A DNA stretch of 32,473 nt from Pseudomonadota bacterium. Its GTDB lineage: Bacteria > Pseudomonadota > Gammaproteobacteria > Steroidobacterales > Steroidobacteraceae. Positions 25,892 through 32,375 of the stretch are shown piece by piece. A program made the translations under genes and the position numbers. The stretch is taken from NCBI GenBank assembly GCA_021843755.1, contig JAKBWB010000052.1, forward strand, positions 1 through 32,473, given 5' to 3'. Each line of letters opens with the position of its first letter. The first letter of the stretch is position 1. Under the pieces are notes generated by a model. It worked only from the letters and a program-made list of their open reading frames with translations. It was not told the origin of the DNA and searched no databases.

Positions 25892-26515
25892 ATGACCACT
25901 CCTTCCTACGCGGTTAAGCAATTGGCACAGACCCTAAAGGATGTCCGGCTCACCTGGGGCCTCACCCAGAGGGAACTCGCTGGTCGTGCCGGCTTGGGCC
26001 AGAGCCGCCTGGCACTCATTGAGGCAGGCGGGGTCGACTTTCGCACCTCAACCCTGGTGCAGCTGGCACGAGCGCTGGATCTTGAGCTGGTCCTGGCGCC
26101 GCGCCGGGTGCTGCCGGCTGTGCAGTCCCTGATCGGGGAGCGGCCAAGACGGCGGGAGGCCGGGCGCGCCTCGGCGCGAAGGACGCCGATCCGGGTACTG
26201 CGCCATATCCAGCAACACATCGTCGCGCTTGAGTGTGCGTACCCCTCCAGCCAGGAACTCGCGCACGCGAAGAATGCCATCCAGGCGCTTATCGAGCGGG
26301 GGCCGGATCTTGGGGACTCCACTTTCCAGCCGCTGCGTCGCAGCGCTCGCTGGCTTGCGCTCGCTCGGGCAAACAGTGCGCAGGCCCAACCGCTTCTGGC
26401 CAAAGCTGCCGCACAACTGCAGGAGTTGCGTCAGATGCTGCCTGCGGCTGCGGACCTTGCGCAGGCGCCCCCGGCCCAACGCGCCGCCTACAGCCTGGAG
26501 GATGAGATCTCGTGA
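25892..26515 (+). CDS. hipB: HipB-like HTH antitoxin with long C-terminal extension
   Basis: The protein has 207 residues. Residues 10-70 are an XRE/Cro-type helix-turn-helix (RLTWGLTQRELAGRAGLGQSRLALIEAGG), the DNA-binding and dimerising core of HipB antitoxins. The remaining 130 or so residues are an Arg/Ala-rich, mostly helical extension not found in the 88-residue E. coli HipB. It would repress its own operon and neutralise HipA. There is no Shine-Dalgarno before the ATG. The stop overlaps the GTG of hipA (GTGA), the usual antitoxin-first coupling. What the extension does is unknown. Confidence 0.85.
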   Translation: MTTPSYAVKQLAQTLKDVRLTWGLTQRELAGRAGLGQSRLALIEAGGVDFRTSTLVQLARALDLELVLAPRRVLPAVQSLIGERPRRREAGRASARRTPIRVLRHIQQHIVALECAYPSSQELAHAKNAIQALIERGPDLGDSTFQPLRRSARWLALARANSAQAQPLLAKAAAQLQELRQMLPAAADLAQAPPAQRAAYSLEDEIS

Positions 26516-27759
26516 ATGACGCTGTTTCGGTTCTCGAAGTGCTTTTATACGGCCAAAGGATCGGTATCCTGACGCGTACGGCGGGGGACACGACCCTCTT
26601 TGCCTTCAACAGCAGCTACATCGAGGACGAGGCGCGACCGACTTTAGGTTTGTCATTCAAGACACGGGAAGGTGAGCTGCGCACGCAGTTGCAGCCATAC
26701 CGCCTGCGTCTGATGCCCTTCTTCTCGAACCTGCTGCCTGAAGGGCACCTGCGACAATATCTCGCCGGGCGCGGCGACGTTCATCCGGAACGCGAATTCT
26801 TCCTGCTCTGGCTGCTGGGAGAGGACCTGCCGGGGGCGCTGCGCGTCAGCCCTGTCGAAGGTGATGTGCTCCCGCCGGCGTATGCCCGGGAGGCTGGCGC
26901 CGAGTCCGACGGGGCGCGTGCCGATTCAAATGTCAGTCAGGCGTTACGATTCTCGCTTGCCGGCGTACAGCTAAAGTTCTCCGCTATAACCAAGACCTCC
27001 GGCGGGCTCACCATTCCGGCCAAAGGCGTCGGTGGCCATTGGATCGTCAAGCTGCCCTCGGAGCGCTATGCCGGTGTGCCACGCAACGAGTACAGCATGA
27101 TGACCTTGGCCTCAAAGCTGAGCATGAATGTGCCGCGGGTCAAAGTCGTGGACATCCGTGACATCGAAAACCTCCCCTCGGGCCTGGGACAGATGCGCGA
27201 GCACGAGGCCGTCGCCGTCGAACGGTTCGACCATTACCCCGATGGCACGCGCGTGCACATGGAGGATTTTGCGCAGGTCTTCGATCTCTATCCGGCCGAC
27301 AAGTACAAAAAGGCCAGTTCCATGAATATAGCCCGGGTGCTTGCCATCGAGACTCCACAGGAGGATGTGCAGGAGTTCATCCGGCGCCTGGTATTCAACG
27401 CGTTGATCGGAAACTCTGACATGCACGTGAAGAACTGGTCGCTGATTTACCCCGACCGGAGACGCCCGCGCTTGTCTCCGGCCTATGACTTCATTTCCAC
27501 GACCGCCTATATTCCGGATGAGACCTCAGGACTTACCTTCAGCCGCAGCAAGTTCTACAAGGATCTCACGCTCGAGGAGCTCGCGCATTTGGCCGACCGG
27601 GCAAACCTGCCCGAGAAGCTGGTCCTGAATGCCGCGAAAGATACGGTGCAGCGCTTCCGCGAGGTGTGGTCGCTGGAGCGATCCAACCTACCCCTGTCGC
27701 AGGATGTCATTCAGGCGGTGGAACGACAGTTGAGCTTGGTGCCCCTCGCCAGGCAGTAA
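26512..27759 (+). CDS. hipA: HipA-like serine/threonine kinase toxin
   Basis: The 415-residue toxin has the fold of HipA kinases, which phosphorylate glutamyl-tRNA synthetase or other targets and cause dormancy and drug tolerance. An N-terminal subdomain (about 5-110) precedes the gate/P-loop-like SLAGVQLKFSA at 148-158, which holds the autophosphorylation serine in E. coli HipA. Lys180 in HWIVKLPS is the ATP-contacting lysine. The catalytic loop is NALIGNSDMHVKN (296-308) with Asp303, and AYDF with the metal-binding Asp326 follows. All key residues are present, so it looks active. The start is GTG 26512, coupled to hipB. The target here is not known. Confidence 0.92.
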   Translation: MNDAVSVLEVLLYGQRIGILTRTAGDTTLFAFNSSYIEDEARPTLGLSFKTREGELRTQLQPYRLRLMPFFSNLLPEGHLRQYLAGRGDVHPEREFFLLWLLGEDLPGALRVSPVEGDVLPPAYAREAGAESDGARADSNVSQALRFSLAGVQLKFSAITKTSGGLTIPAKGVGGHWIVKLPSERYAGVPRNEYSMMTLASKLSMNVPRVKVVDIRDIENLPSGLGQMREHEAVAVERFDHYPDGTRVHMEDFAQVFDLYPADKYKKASSMNIARVLAIETPQEDVQEFIRRLVFNALIGNSDMHVKNWSLIYPDRRRPRLSPAYDFISTTAYIPDETSGLTFSRSKFYKDLTLEELAHLADRANLPEKLVLNAAKDTVQRFREVWSLERSNLPLSQDVIQAVERQLSLVPLARQ

Positions 27760-28128
27760 CGCCAAGGACGGACATTCTCGATTTGCATTGGCCGCCGTGG
27801 GTTGACCGCGACGTGGATGACTTGCAGATAGCCGCTCTCCAACGTCCAGTCGAGCGCGGCTGCCTGGGTTGCAGTGGCTTTGACGCCCGTGAGGACAGGC
27901 GAGAACGCAACGTCCCGCTCGAACTGCCATTGCTCGTGAATGGAGCGGGTGATGAGAATCGAACTCATGGACGATTCCCGACAAATCAGTAGCTTGGCTC
28001 AATATCGAGAGACAAGTGCGATTCAGGTGCGAGATTTCGCGGTACGTGGGGTGCTGTCAGGCAATCTATGGCAATTGATGGGCACGGCGCCGAACGGTCC
28101 GGGCCCGCCGACCGATCCGGCGTATCCG
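27760..28128. other. Gene-free stretch between hipA and vapC
   Basis: It holds repeat copy B. A minus-strand frame (27,711-27,968) reads through the tRNA-like tail into a protein-like stretch (HEQWQFERDVAFSPV and beyond) with no start signal or known family; it may be a remnant of a gene that once lay beside the attachment site. No terminator for hipBA was recognised. Confidence 0.35.
27941..28079 (-). repeat. Island repeat copy B with tRNA-Gly-like 3' tail
   Basis: On the minus strand 27,968-27,941 reads a five-base T stem (ATGAG/CTCAT) around the loop TTCGATT, then CACCCGC-T-CCA, the acceptor 3' strand, discriminator U and CCA of a tRNA-Gly. No 5' half of a tRNA is present. The stem differs from copy C by a compensatory pair (ATGAG/CTCAT versus ATGGG/CCCAT). 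The part from about 27,991 to 28,079 is shared with copy A. Confidence 0.65.
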
Positions 28129-28512
28129 CTACTGCAAACGCACGGCATCATCGAGCTTCGCGAACTCCCGATCGAACGTACCGAGTGGCACATTCCCGAC
28201 CTTCCGCGCCATCTCCAGCACGAGGCAGTCTGAAAAGCCGAGCGAAGGCCGCTTGCGGAAGCTCTCGATGGCCGCCGCCACCACATCGGAGTCCTGTACC
28301 GCAAGCTGCTGGTGGTTGAGCAACATGTCGACGGCCGTCGCAATCTGCTCCGGCGTGCGCTCATAGACTGCATCGAGCACCCCCATCGTCTCGGCCAGTA
28401 CCAGCTGCGATACCCATGCACCACTTGCGACGAATTCTTCGGCCGCGCGAACCTGGTCCGCGTCGTCGCGCACAACGAGGCGTACCAATACGTTTGTGTC
28501 AACCGCGCGCAT
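28129..28512 (-). CDS. vapC: PIN-domain toxin, VapC family
   Basis: The 127-residue PIN-domain ribonuclease has the first acidic residue in AVDTNVLVRLVVRDD (Asp5), the conserved glutamate in LVLAETMGVL, the third acid in LGFSDCLVLEMA, and the C-terminal LGTFDREFAKL with another Asp. These are the four acidic residues that bind Mg2+/Mn2+. Such toxins cut tRNA or rRNA. Its start lies inside the end of the AbrB-type antitoxin gene (14-nt overlap), which supports co-translation. Codon use is less biased than in the core genes to the left. Confidence 0.92.
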   Translation of the reverse strand: MRAVDTNVLVRLVVRDDADQVRAAEEFVASGAWVSQLVLAETMGVLDAVYERTPEQIATAVDMLLNHQQLAVQDSDVVAAAIESFRKRPSLGFSDCLVLEMARKVGNVPLGTFDREFAKLDDAVRLQ

Positions 28513-28762
28513 GCCGCTTCCGGATGTACTTCCGGATCGCCTCCCTCACCTCCACGGGTTTCGTCCTCGAGCCTTCTTCCGGAAAGAGCGCGGCGTGTAC
28601 GTCCTGGGACGTATATCGTCCAGCCCTCCGGACGACGATTTGGTTATCTTCTTCTTCGTCCCATTCGAGGACGGAACCGGGACCGACGCCGAGCTTCTTG
28701 CGAACCTCAGCTGGCACCGAGATCTGACCCTGTGCGGTCACTTTTGAGTGCGCGATAGCCAC
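28499..28762 (-). CDS. vapB: AbrB/MazE-fold antitoxin, VapB type
   Basis: The 87-residue antitoxin has an N-terminal swapped-hairpin AbrB DNA-binding domain (SKVTAQGQISVPAEVRKKLGV, GSVLEWDEEED) followed by a basic, helical C-terminal part that should wrap around the VapC active site. The start is GTG 28762, with no Shine-Dalgarno. A promoter whose -10 box ends 6 nt before the GTG fits leaderless translation. It overlaps vapC by 14 nt. Confidence 0.9.
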   Translation of the reverse strand: MAIAHSKVTAQGQISVPAEVRKKLGVGPGSVLEWDEEEDNQIVVRRAGRYTSQDVHAALFPEEGSRTKPVEVREAIRKYIRKRHARG

Positions 28763-28768
28763 CGCAGG

Positions 28769-28797
28769 ACATTACCAGGGTAATTCTTCAGATGCAA
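28769..28797 (-). promoter_or_regulatory. vapBC promoter with overlapping palindromic operator
   Basis: On the minus strand TTGCAT (28797-28792), 17 nt and TAATGT (28774-28769) form a good sigma-70 promoter. The 14-bp perfect palindrome ATTACC-N2-GGTAAT (28771-28784) covers the -10 box and part of the spacer, where a VapB dimer would block polymerase. The predicted transcript starts at or next to the vapB GTG. Confidence 0.6.
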
Positions 28798-29152
28798 GTA
28801 CGATCGTCAAGAGTGCGAGCGTCATCTGCTCGGAAGAGCCGCCTCACGGTCCGAAGGCTGCTGATCGTGAGCCAAATGCACCGCCACCGATCAAAAAGTC
28901 CGCTGACGACCCTTTTGGGAGGTCCGCTACCGACCGCTTTGCGGAAGCCATTTACGATCGACGGCCCTGAAGACCAAGGCAGCGACGGGGCCTGCTGCGA
29001 GAACGCGTGGTACAGCGAATCAGAAATTCGAGCCCAGTCCAAGAAAGTCTGGTTGAATCGCTCGGCACGAAGCCAGCAGAATTGTGCAGATCATTGAGAG
29101 TGTAATACCGGCGAGCAAGAATGCGCCCAGTGATCGATACCCACGCCAACGT

Positions 29153-29185
29153 AAGAGAACAAGAAGGACGGCGCCGCCGCCGTCC
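29153..29185 (-). terminator. Rho-independent-like terminator after the second VapBC module
   Basis: Bases 29166-29173 and 29178-29185 form a perfect 8-bp GC-rich stem with a 4-nt loop. Read on the minus strand the hairpin is followed by TTCTTGTTCTCTT (29165-29153), a U-rich tail. It lies 23 bp beyond the stop codon of the PIN toxin gene, so it would end that transcript. Confidence 0.6.
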
Positions 29186-29207
29186 CCCTCTGCCCATGGC
29201 TATTCCT

Positions 29208-29624
29208 TCACTTCGTCCACGGGTTGATGACCTCTAGCCCGCCGGCCTCGAAAGGTGAGGTATCGCGAGAGGCCACGATGAAGCCTCGTGAGGCTGCGAT
29301 GGCGGCCACGTATCCGTCGGGAGTCGGGAACCCACGGCCGCCACGCCTCGCCTTCGTGGCAAGTTCCGCATAATGACGCGCTGCCTCAATATCGAAGGGC
29401 AGGACACGATCCTGGAACAGCTCCAGTAACCCATCCAGTGCGCAAGTCAGACGGTTCTTCCGCTTTCCCGCGGGCAGAACCGCGATGCCGAACGTCAGCT
29501 CAGCGAGGGTCACGGTAGACAGATAGAGCGTCTCGGGGGCTTGCTCGTTGAGCCAGGTGCGCACTGCCCCGTTGGGTTCCGATTTCATCGCCTCGGACAC
29601 CACGTTGGTGTCAAGAACGATCAT
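29208..29624 (-). CDS. PIN-domain toxin, FitB/VapC family
   Basis: The 138-residue PIN-domain ribonuclease starts MIVLDTNVVSEAMKSEPN, with catalytic Asp5 and the SE(A/L) turn typical of FitB-like toxins. Further acidic residues are in TLAELTFGI, the FPTPDGYVAAIAASRG helix (Asp replacing the more usual FPxxDxxIAA aspartate in register) and the VASRDTSPF strand. It ends in the EVINPW motif common in this subgroup. It should cut RNA when freed from its antitoxin. It overlaps the upstream antitoxin gene (ATGA). Confidence 0.92.
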   Translation of the reverse strand: MIVLDTNVVSEAMKSEPNGAVRTWLNEQAPETLYLSTVTLAELTFGIAVLPAGKRKNRLTCALDGLLELFQDRVLPFDIEAARHYAELATKARRGGRGFPTPDGYVAAIAASRGFIVASRDTSPFEAGGLEVINPWTK

Positions 29625-29875
29625 CCAATGCTCAATGGTTTGGCTGGCGTCTTGTCGCGCGTACGCTCGATGAGCGCGATGTCCTCATCGGTCAGTCCGA
29701 CCTTGCGGCCAAGAGCGCCCAGTGCATCGCCCATGCGCACGCGCTTCTCGGGTTTCACGGCGCGCTCCAGGATCTCGCGCACCTCAGCTTCGGTGCTGCG
29801 ACCGTGCTGAGCGGCCCGCATGCGCAAGGCGCGGTGCACCTCATCGGGGACATTACGGACGGTCAATATCGCCAC
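29621..29875 (-). CDS. FitA-like ribbon-helix-helix antitoxin
   Basis: The 84-residue antitoxin has an N-terminal ribbon-helix-helix DNA-binding domain (LTVRNVPDEVHRALRMRAAQHG and the RSTEAEVREILERAV helix). The C-terminal tail (DEDIALIERTRDKTPAKP) would bind and inhibit the PIN toxin. The RNVPDEV and STEAEVR phrases are characteristic of FitA-like antitoxins. The start is GTG 29875. A direct-repeat/palindrome operator lies 25-54 bp upstream. Confidence 0.9.
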   Translation of the reverse strand: MAILTVRNVPDEVHRALRMRAAQHGRSTEAEVREILERAVKPEKRVRMGDALGALGRKVGLTDEDIALIERTRDKTPAKPLSIG

Positions 29876-29899
29876 AGTCGAACACCATCGAATGCGTTC

Positions 29900-29929
29900 A
29901 ATGACTGCAAGTATATACTAATGACTGCA
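29900..29929 (-). promoter_or_regulatory. Operator/promoter of the FitAB-like module: two direct repeats around a palindrome
   Basis: AATGACTGCA occurs at 29900-29909 and again at 29920-29929, exactly flanking the perfect 10-bp palindrome AGTATATACT (29910-29919). On the minus strand the palindrome contains TATACT, a near-perfect -10 box, with TTTCCC 17 nt upstream as a weak -35. A ribbon-helix-helix antitoxin bound here would cover the promoter. Confidence 0.6.
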
Positions 29930-29964
29930 TCAGGGAAATCCCAGGGCATCGACACGTTCCAGGT

Positions 29965-30002
29965 GGTTGCCCTCTAGCGCCTTCGCTGGACCAGAGGGCG
30001 AC
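29965..30002. repeat. Long imperfect hairpin
   Basis: GCCCTCT (29969-29975) pairs with AGAGGGC (29993-29999), extended outward by GGTT/GACC and inward by AGCG/CGCT after a five-base bulge. The loop is CCTT. No U-run follows on either strand, so it is not an obvious terminator. Confidence 0.5.
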
Positions 30003-30051
30003 CGCGCGCCCAATCCGCGGCGCACGGATCGCGCCGCTCGGCCCTCCTTTG

Positions 30052-30094
30052 GGGCCGGCGCATGTTGGCAACAGGAATATTGGCGCGCCGGCCC
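30052..30094. repeat. 10-bp perfect inverted repeat with 23-nt spacer
   Basis: GGGCCGGCGC (30052-30061) and GCGCCGGCCC (30085-30094) are perfectly complementary. The spacer holds TGTTGGCAA, and the same nine bases recur just outside the right arm at 30,097-30,103 in part (GTTGGCAA). Confidence 0.45.
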
Positions 30095-30149
30095 GTGTTG
30101 GCAATACTCCGGTCGGTGGAAACTGCGTTTCCCAGCCTTGAATGTGCCG

Positions 30150-30172
30150 GAAATGAAAGGAACTTTCATTTC
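30150..30172. repeat. Perfect 10-bp AT-rich inverted repeat (operator-like)
   Basis: GAAATGAAAG (30150-30159) and CTTTCATTTC (30163-30172) are perfectly complementary with a 3-nt spacer. Its AT-richness in G+C-rich surroundings suggests a protein-binding site rather than a terminator. No gene next to it explains it. Confidence 0.5.
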
Positions 30173-30384
30173 GCACTCGGTCTCGGGCCGGCGGCTGGCG
30201 ATGAGTTGAGGGACGGCGATCAAGACCTCTGATTCGGACTTGGAATATGAGATGAAGGCCAAGTGCGACGCCACGTGCGAATGCCGGGGCAATGAGGGGT
30301 AACCGAGGGCAACGATCCGGGGCAGAGTTCGTGCGGAGTTCCCACGAATTTTCCCAAGCGATCAGACACTTGCCGCCGCCGCGA

Positions 30385-30470
30385 TTGCCGCAGCCTGCCT
30401 GGCGTTGCCTGGGAATGGAGCGGGTGATGGGAATCGAACCCATAGGCGATTCCCGACAGATCAGTATCTT
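30385..30470 (-). repeat. Island repeat copy C with intact tRNA-Gly-like 3' tail
   Basis: Read on the minus strand, 30,443-30,416 gives a five-base T stem (ATGGG/CCCAT) around TTCGATT, then CACCCGC-T-CCA, as in tRNA-Gly genes. The left flank (30,385-30,417) matches copy A and the right flank (30,444-30,470) matches copy B, then the similarity to B breaks off at about 30,474. Confidence 0.65.
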
Positions 30471-30992
30471 GACTCTTTTTGGGTTGCGGCATGGCAATGT
30501 CGCACGTTCTAGCGAGGGACTGCCCGGGTAGCTGCTAGCCACAGGCCCGGTATCAAGCCTTGCAGGTTCGGTGGTAACACCGTGCTTGATGCGTAGGCAT
30601 GAAAGTCAAGAGAGGTGAAATAGCGATGAAATATCGCCGTGAAGGATGTAGCCCCGAAAAAGCCACAATGGAGCGAGCCGATGGCGTCCAAATGTCCGCA
30701 GGCCACGGTGCAGCAGGCGAGAAGGCGAGTTTGCTGCACTCACCCGGGGTCTCAGGCCTCACCGAGCTTGGCATGAGAATGTACGGTAACCATGGAGATC
30801 CCGGCGGGAGCGCCGAGGGAGTGGCGCAGCCTCTTACAAGCCTAAACAGCGAGGAAGAGGTGGAGAGCGTCGGGAAGTCTGAGCCGTCAGTAGTAGCGAC
30901 GAAGTCTGGTAACTCGGATGGAGCGAAGGGGCGGCAGTACTGGGATAGCGAATCGACGGCAAACATGCCCCGACACCGAGCGGACTCTGCGC

Positions 30993-32289
30993 ATGACCAC
31001 TGAGTTGATTCGCTTCACGCAATGGGGCAGAGACGAGCCGCAGACGCGCTACACGGCGCTGATGGGGCTGCTGGCTGCGGAGGAAGGACTCGCCGATAGT
31101 TATCATCGGCAATGCGTCTAAGAAAGCGGTTGGGGTGGACGGGATCGACAAGGCGGGCTACGGGCGTCAGCTCGGAGCGCACCTTGCCGATCTGTCGGCA
31201 CGACTAAAGCGGATGGGATACCGTCCGATGCCGTCGCGTCGCGTGTACATCCCGAAGTCCTCCGGCCAAGGTCAGCGCCCGATAGGCATCCCTTGCTTCG
31301 AAGACCGGATCGTCGAGGATCGGCTCAGTCGTATCCTGCAAGCGATCTGGGAGCCGGAGTTTCGGGAGTGTTCCTATGGCTTCAGACCGGACCGCAATGC
31401 GCATCAGGCGCTCGTCCGGCTGGAGCACCTCATCACCAAGGAGCGGACACAGTGGGTGTACGAGGCGGATTTGAAGAATTTCTTCGGGTCCGTTTCGCAC
31501 GAACACATGATGCGGGTTATCGAGCACCGGATAGGGGATTCGAACCTGTTGAGGCTCCTCCGGCGTTTTCTCAAGGCGGGTGTTATAGACGAGGGTGTGT
31601 TTCACGCCAGCGGACAGGGCACCCCGCAGGGCAATTTGGTCAGCCCCGTGCTGTCCAACATTTACCTGCATTATACGCTGGACGAGTGGTTCGAACGACG
31701 CTTTGCTCGCCAATGCCGGGGCAAGGCGTTTCTGGTGCGTTTTGCAGACGATTTTGTGGCTTGTTTCGAGTTTGAAGCCGACGCACGCGCCTTTGAGCGC
31801 TCGCTCAAGGAGCGTCTGCAGAGCTTCGGGCTGGAAATAGAGCCAACAAAGACCGCGTTGCTTCGCTTCGGCGATCTCGCGCCAATCCTTTGTAAACGGG
31901 ACGGTCTGAAACGGCCGCGTACGTTTTCATTCCTTGGGTTTACGCACTATCTGCGCGTCTGGCGAAATGGCCGGATTGTCTTCCGTCGCAAGACGGAGGC
32001 GGCGCGGATGCGGCGGAAGCTCACGGAGTTCGGTCGGCGCCTGAAGTCGATGCGCACCGCGGGTGCTCGGGCGATGCAGCTCTTTACCCTGCGGCATTGG
32101 CAGGGTCATCTGCAGTACTTCGGGGTACGCGGCAATAGCCGCAGCGTTCGTGCGTACGCGTTCCACGTAACGCACTTGCTTTTCAAGTGGCTCAACCGCC
32201 GCAGTCAACGTCGCAGCTTCACCTGGAAGCACTTTGATGCGTGGCTCGACACTTGGATGCCCCCGCCAGGGACTGTGCACCGTCTCTGA
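30993..32289 (+). pseudogene. ltrA: Group II intron reverse transcriptase/maturase, one frameshift
   Basis: The reading frame starts at ATG 30993 (MTTELIRFTQ) and runs to a stop at 31,119-31,121. The conserved continuation (SKKAVGVDGIDKAGYG) is one base out of frame. Removing one base near 31,107-31,118 would give a 431-residue protein of normal length. The rest is complete: RT domain with YGFRPDRNAHQAL, GTPQGNLVSPVLSNIYLH and the catalytic FADD (at about 31,738), then a maturase X domain ending in the WKHFDAWLDTW motif. There is no endonuclease domain. The protein would bind the intron RNA, aid splicing and reverse-transcribe it. A GTG at 31135 could start a truncated product. Confidence 0.85.
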
Positions 32290-32319
32290 GGTCGCTGCGC
32301 ATGCGAACGTCCCAACTGG

Positions 32320-32352
32320 GAGCCGGATGGACGAAAAGCCCACGTCCGGTTG
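32320..32352 (+). ncRNA. Group II intron domain V
   Basis: The catalytic hairpin of the ribozyme. The AGC triad (32,321-32,323) pairs with GTT (32,349-32,351). The lower stem AGCCGGA/TCCGGTT is complete, with the usual A-U, G.U and C-G order. A two-base bulge (CG, 32,343-32,344) sits on the 3' side, and a TGG/CCA distal stem carries the GAAA-containing loop. All hallmarks are present, so the ribozyme core may still be active. Confidence 0.85.
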
Positions 32353-32375
32353 TGCGTCCAGGAAAGGTGGACACG

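Larger units (their letters stand above)
28763..29207. other. Gene-free stretch between the two VapBC modules
   Basis: Apart from the vapBC promoter at its left end and a terminator-like hairpin near its right end, I see no gene. Short frames exist on both strands but none resembles a known protein. Confidence 0.4.
29930..30508. other. Gene-free stretch with inverted repeats between the FitAB-like module and the intron
   Basis: No recognisable protein. It contains three inverted repeats (29,965-30,002, 30,052-30,094 and 30,150-30,172) and repeat copy C (30,385-30,470). Frames on the minus strand that cross copy C give the GFDSHHPLHS phrase that translation of a tRNA 3' end often produces, so they are not genes. 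Confidence 0.45.
30509..32375 (+). mobile_element. Group II intron with frameshifted maturase; ends uncertain
   Basis: This is a self-splicing ribozyme/retroelement. The 5' part (about 30,509-30,990) holds domain I-type structure, for example ATCAAGC/GCTTGAT (30,553-30,590) around a CGGTG-GTAA-CACCG hairpin. It also contains the phrase GCCGTCAGTAGTAGCGACGAAG-like (30,883-30,904), which recurs in this group of introns. The maturase gene follows. Domain V is clear at 32,320-32,352 and a domain VI-like hairpin at 32,352-32,374. I could not fix the 5' GUGYG boundary; copy C of the island repeat diverges at about 30,474, so the true 5' end may lie between there and 30,585. Confidence 0.8.

Noticed and set aside
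27941-27968. Complete tRNA-Gly gene
   Set aside because: Only the T arm and acceptor 3' strand exist; the matching 5' acceptor strand GCGGGTG and a canonical anticodon arm are missing upstream on that strand. The same holds for the copies at 25.3 and 30.4 kb.
25268-30470. Integron attC array with toxin-antitoxin cassettes
   Set aside because: No RYYYAAC/GTTRRRY core pairs flank the modules and no integron integrase is visible; the repeats are better explained by tRNA tails.
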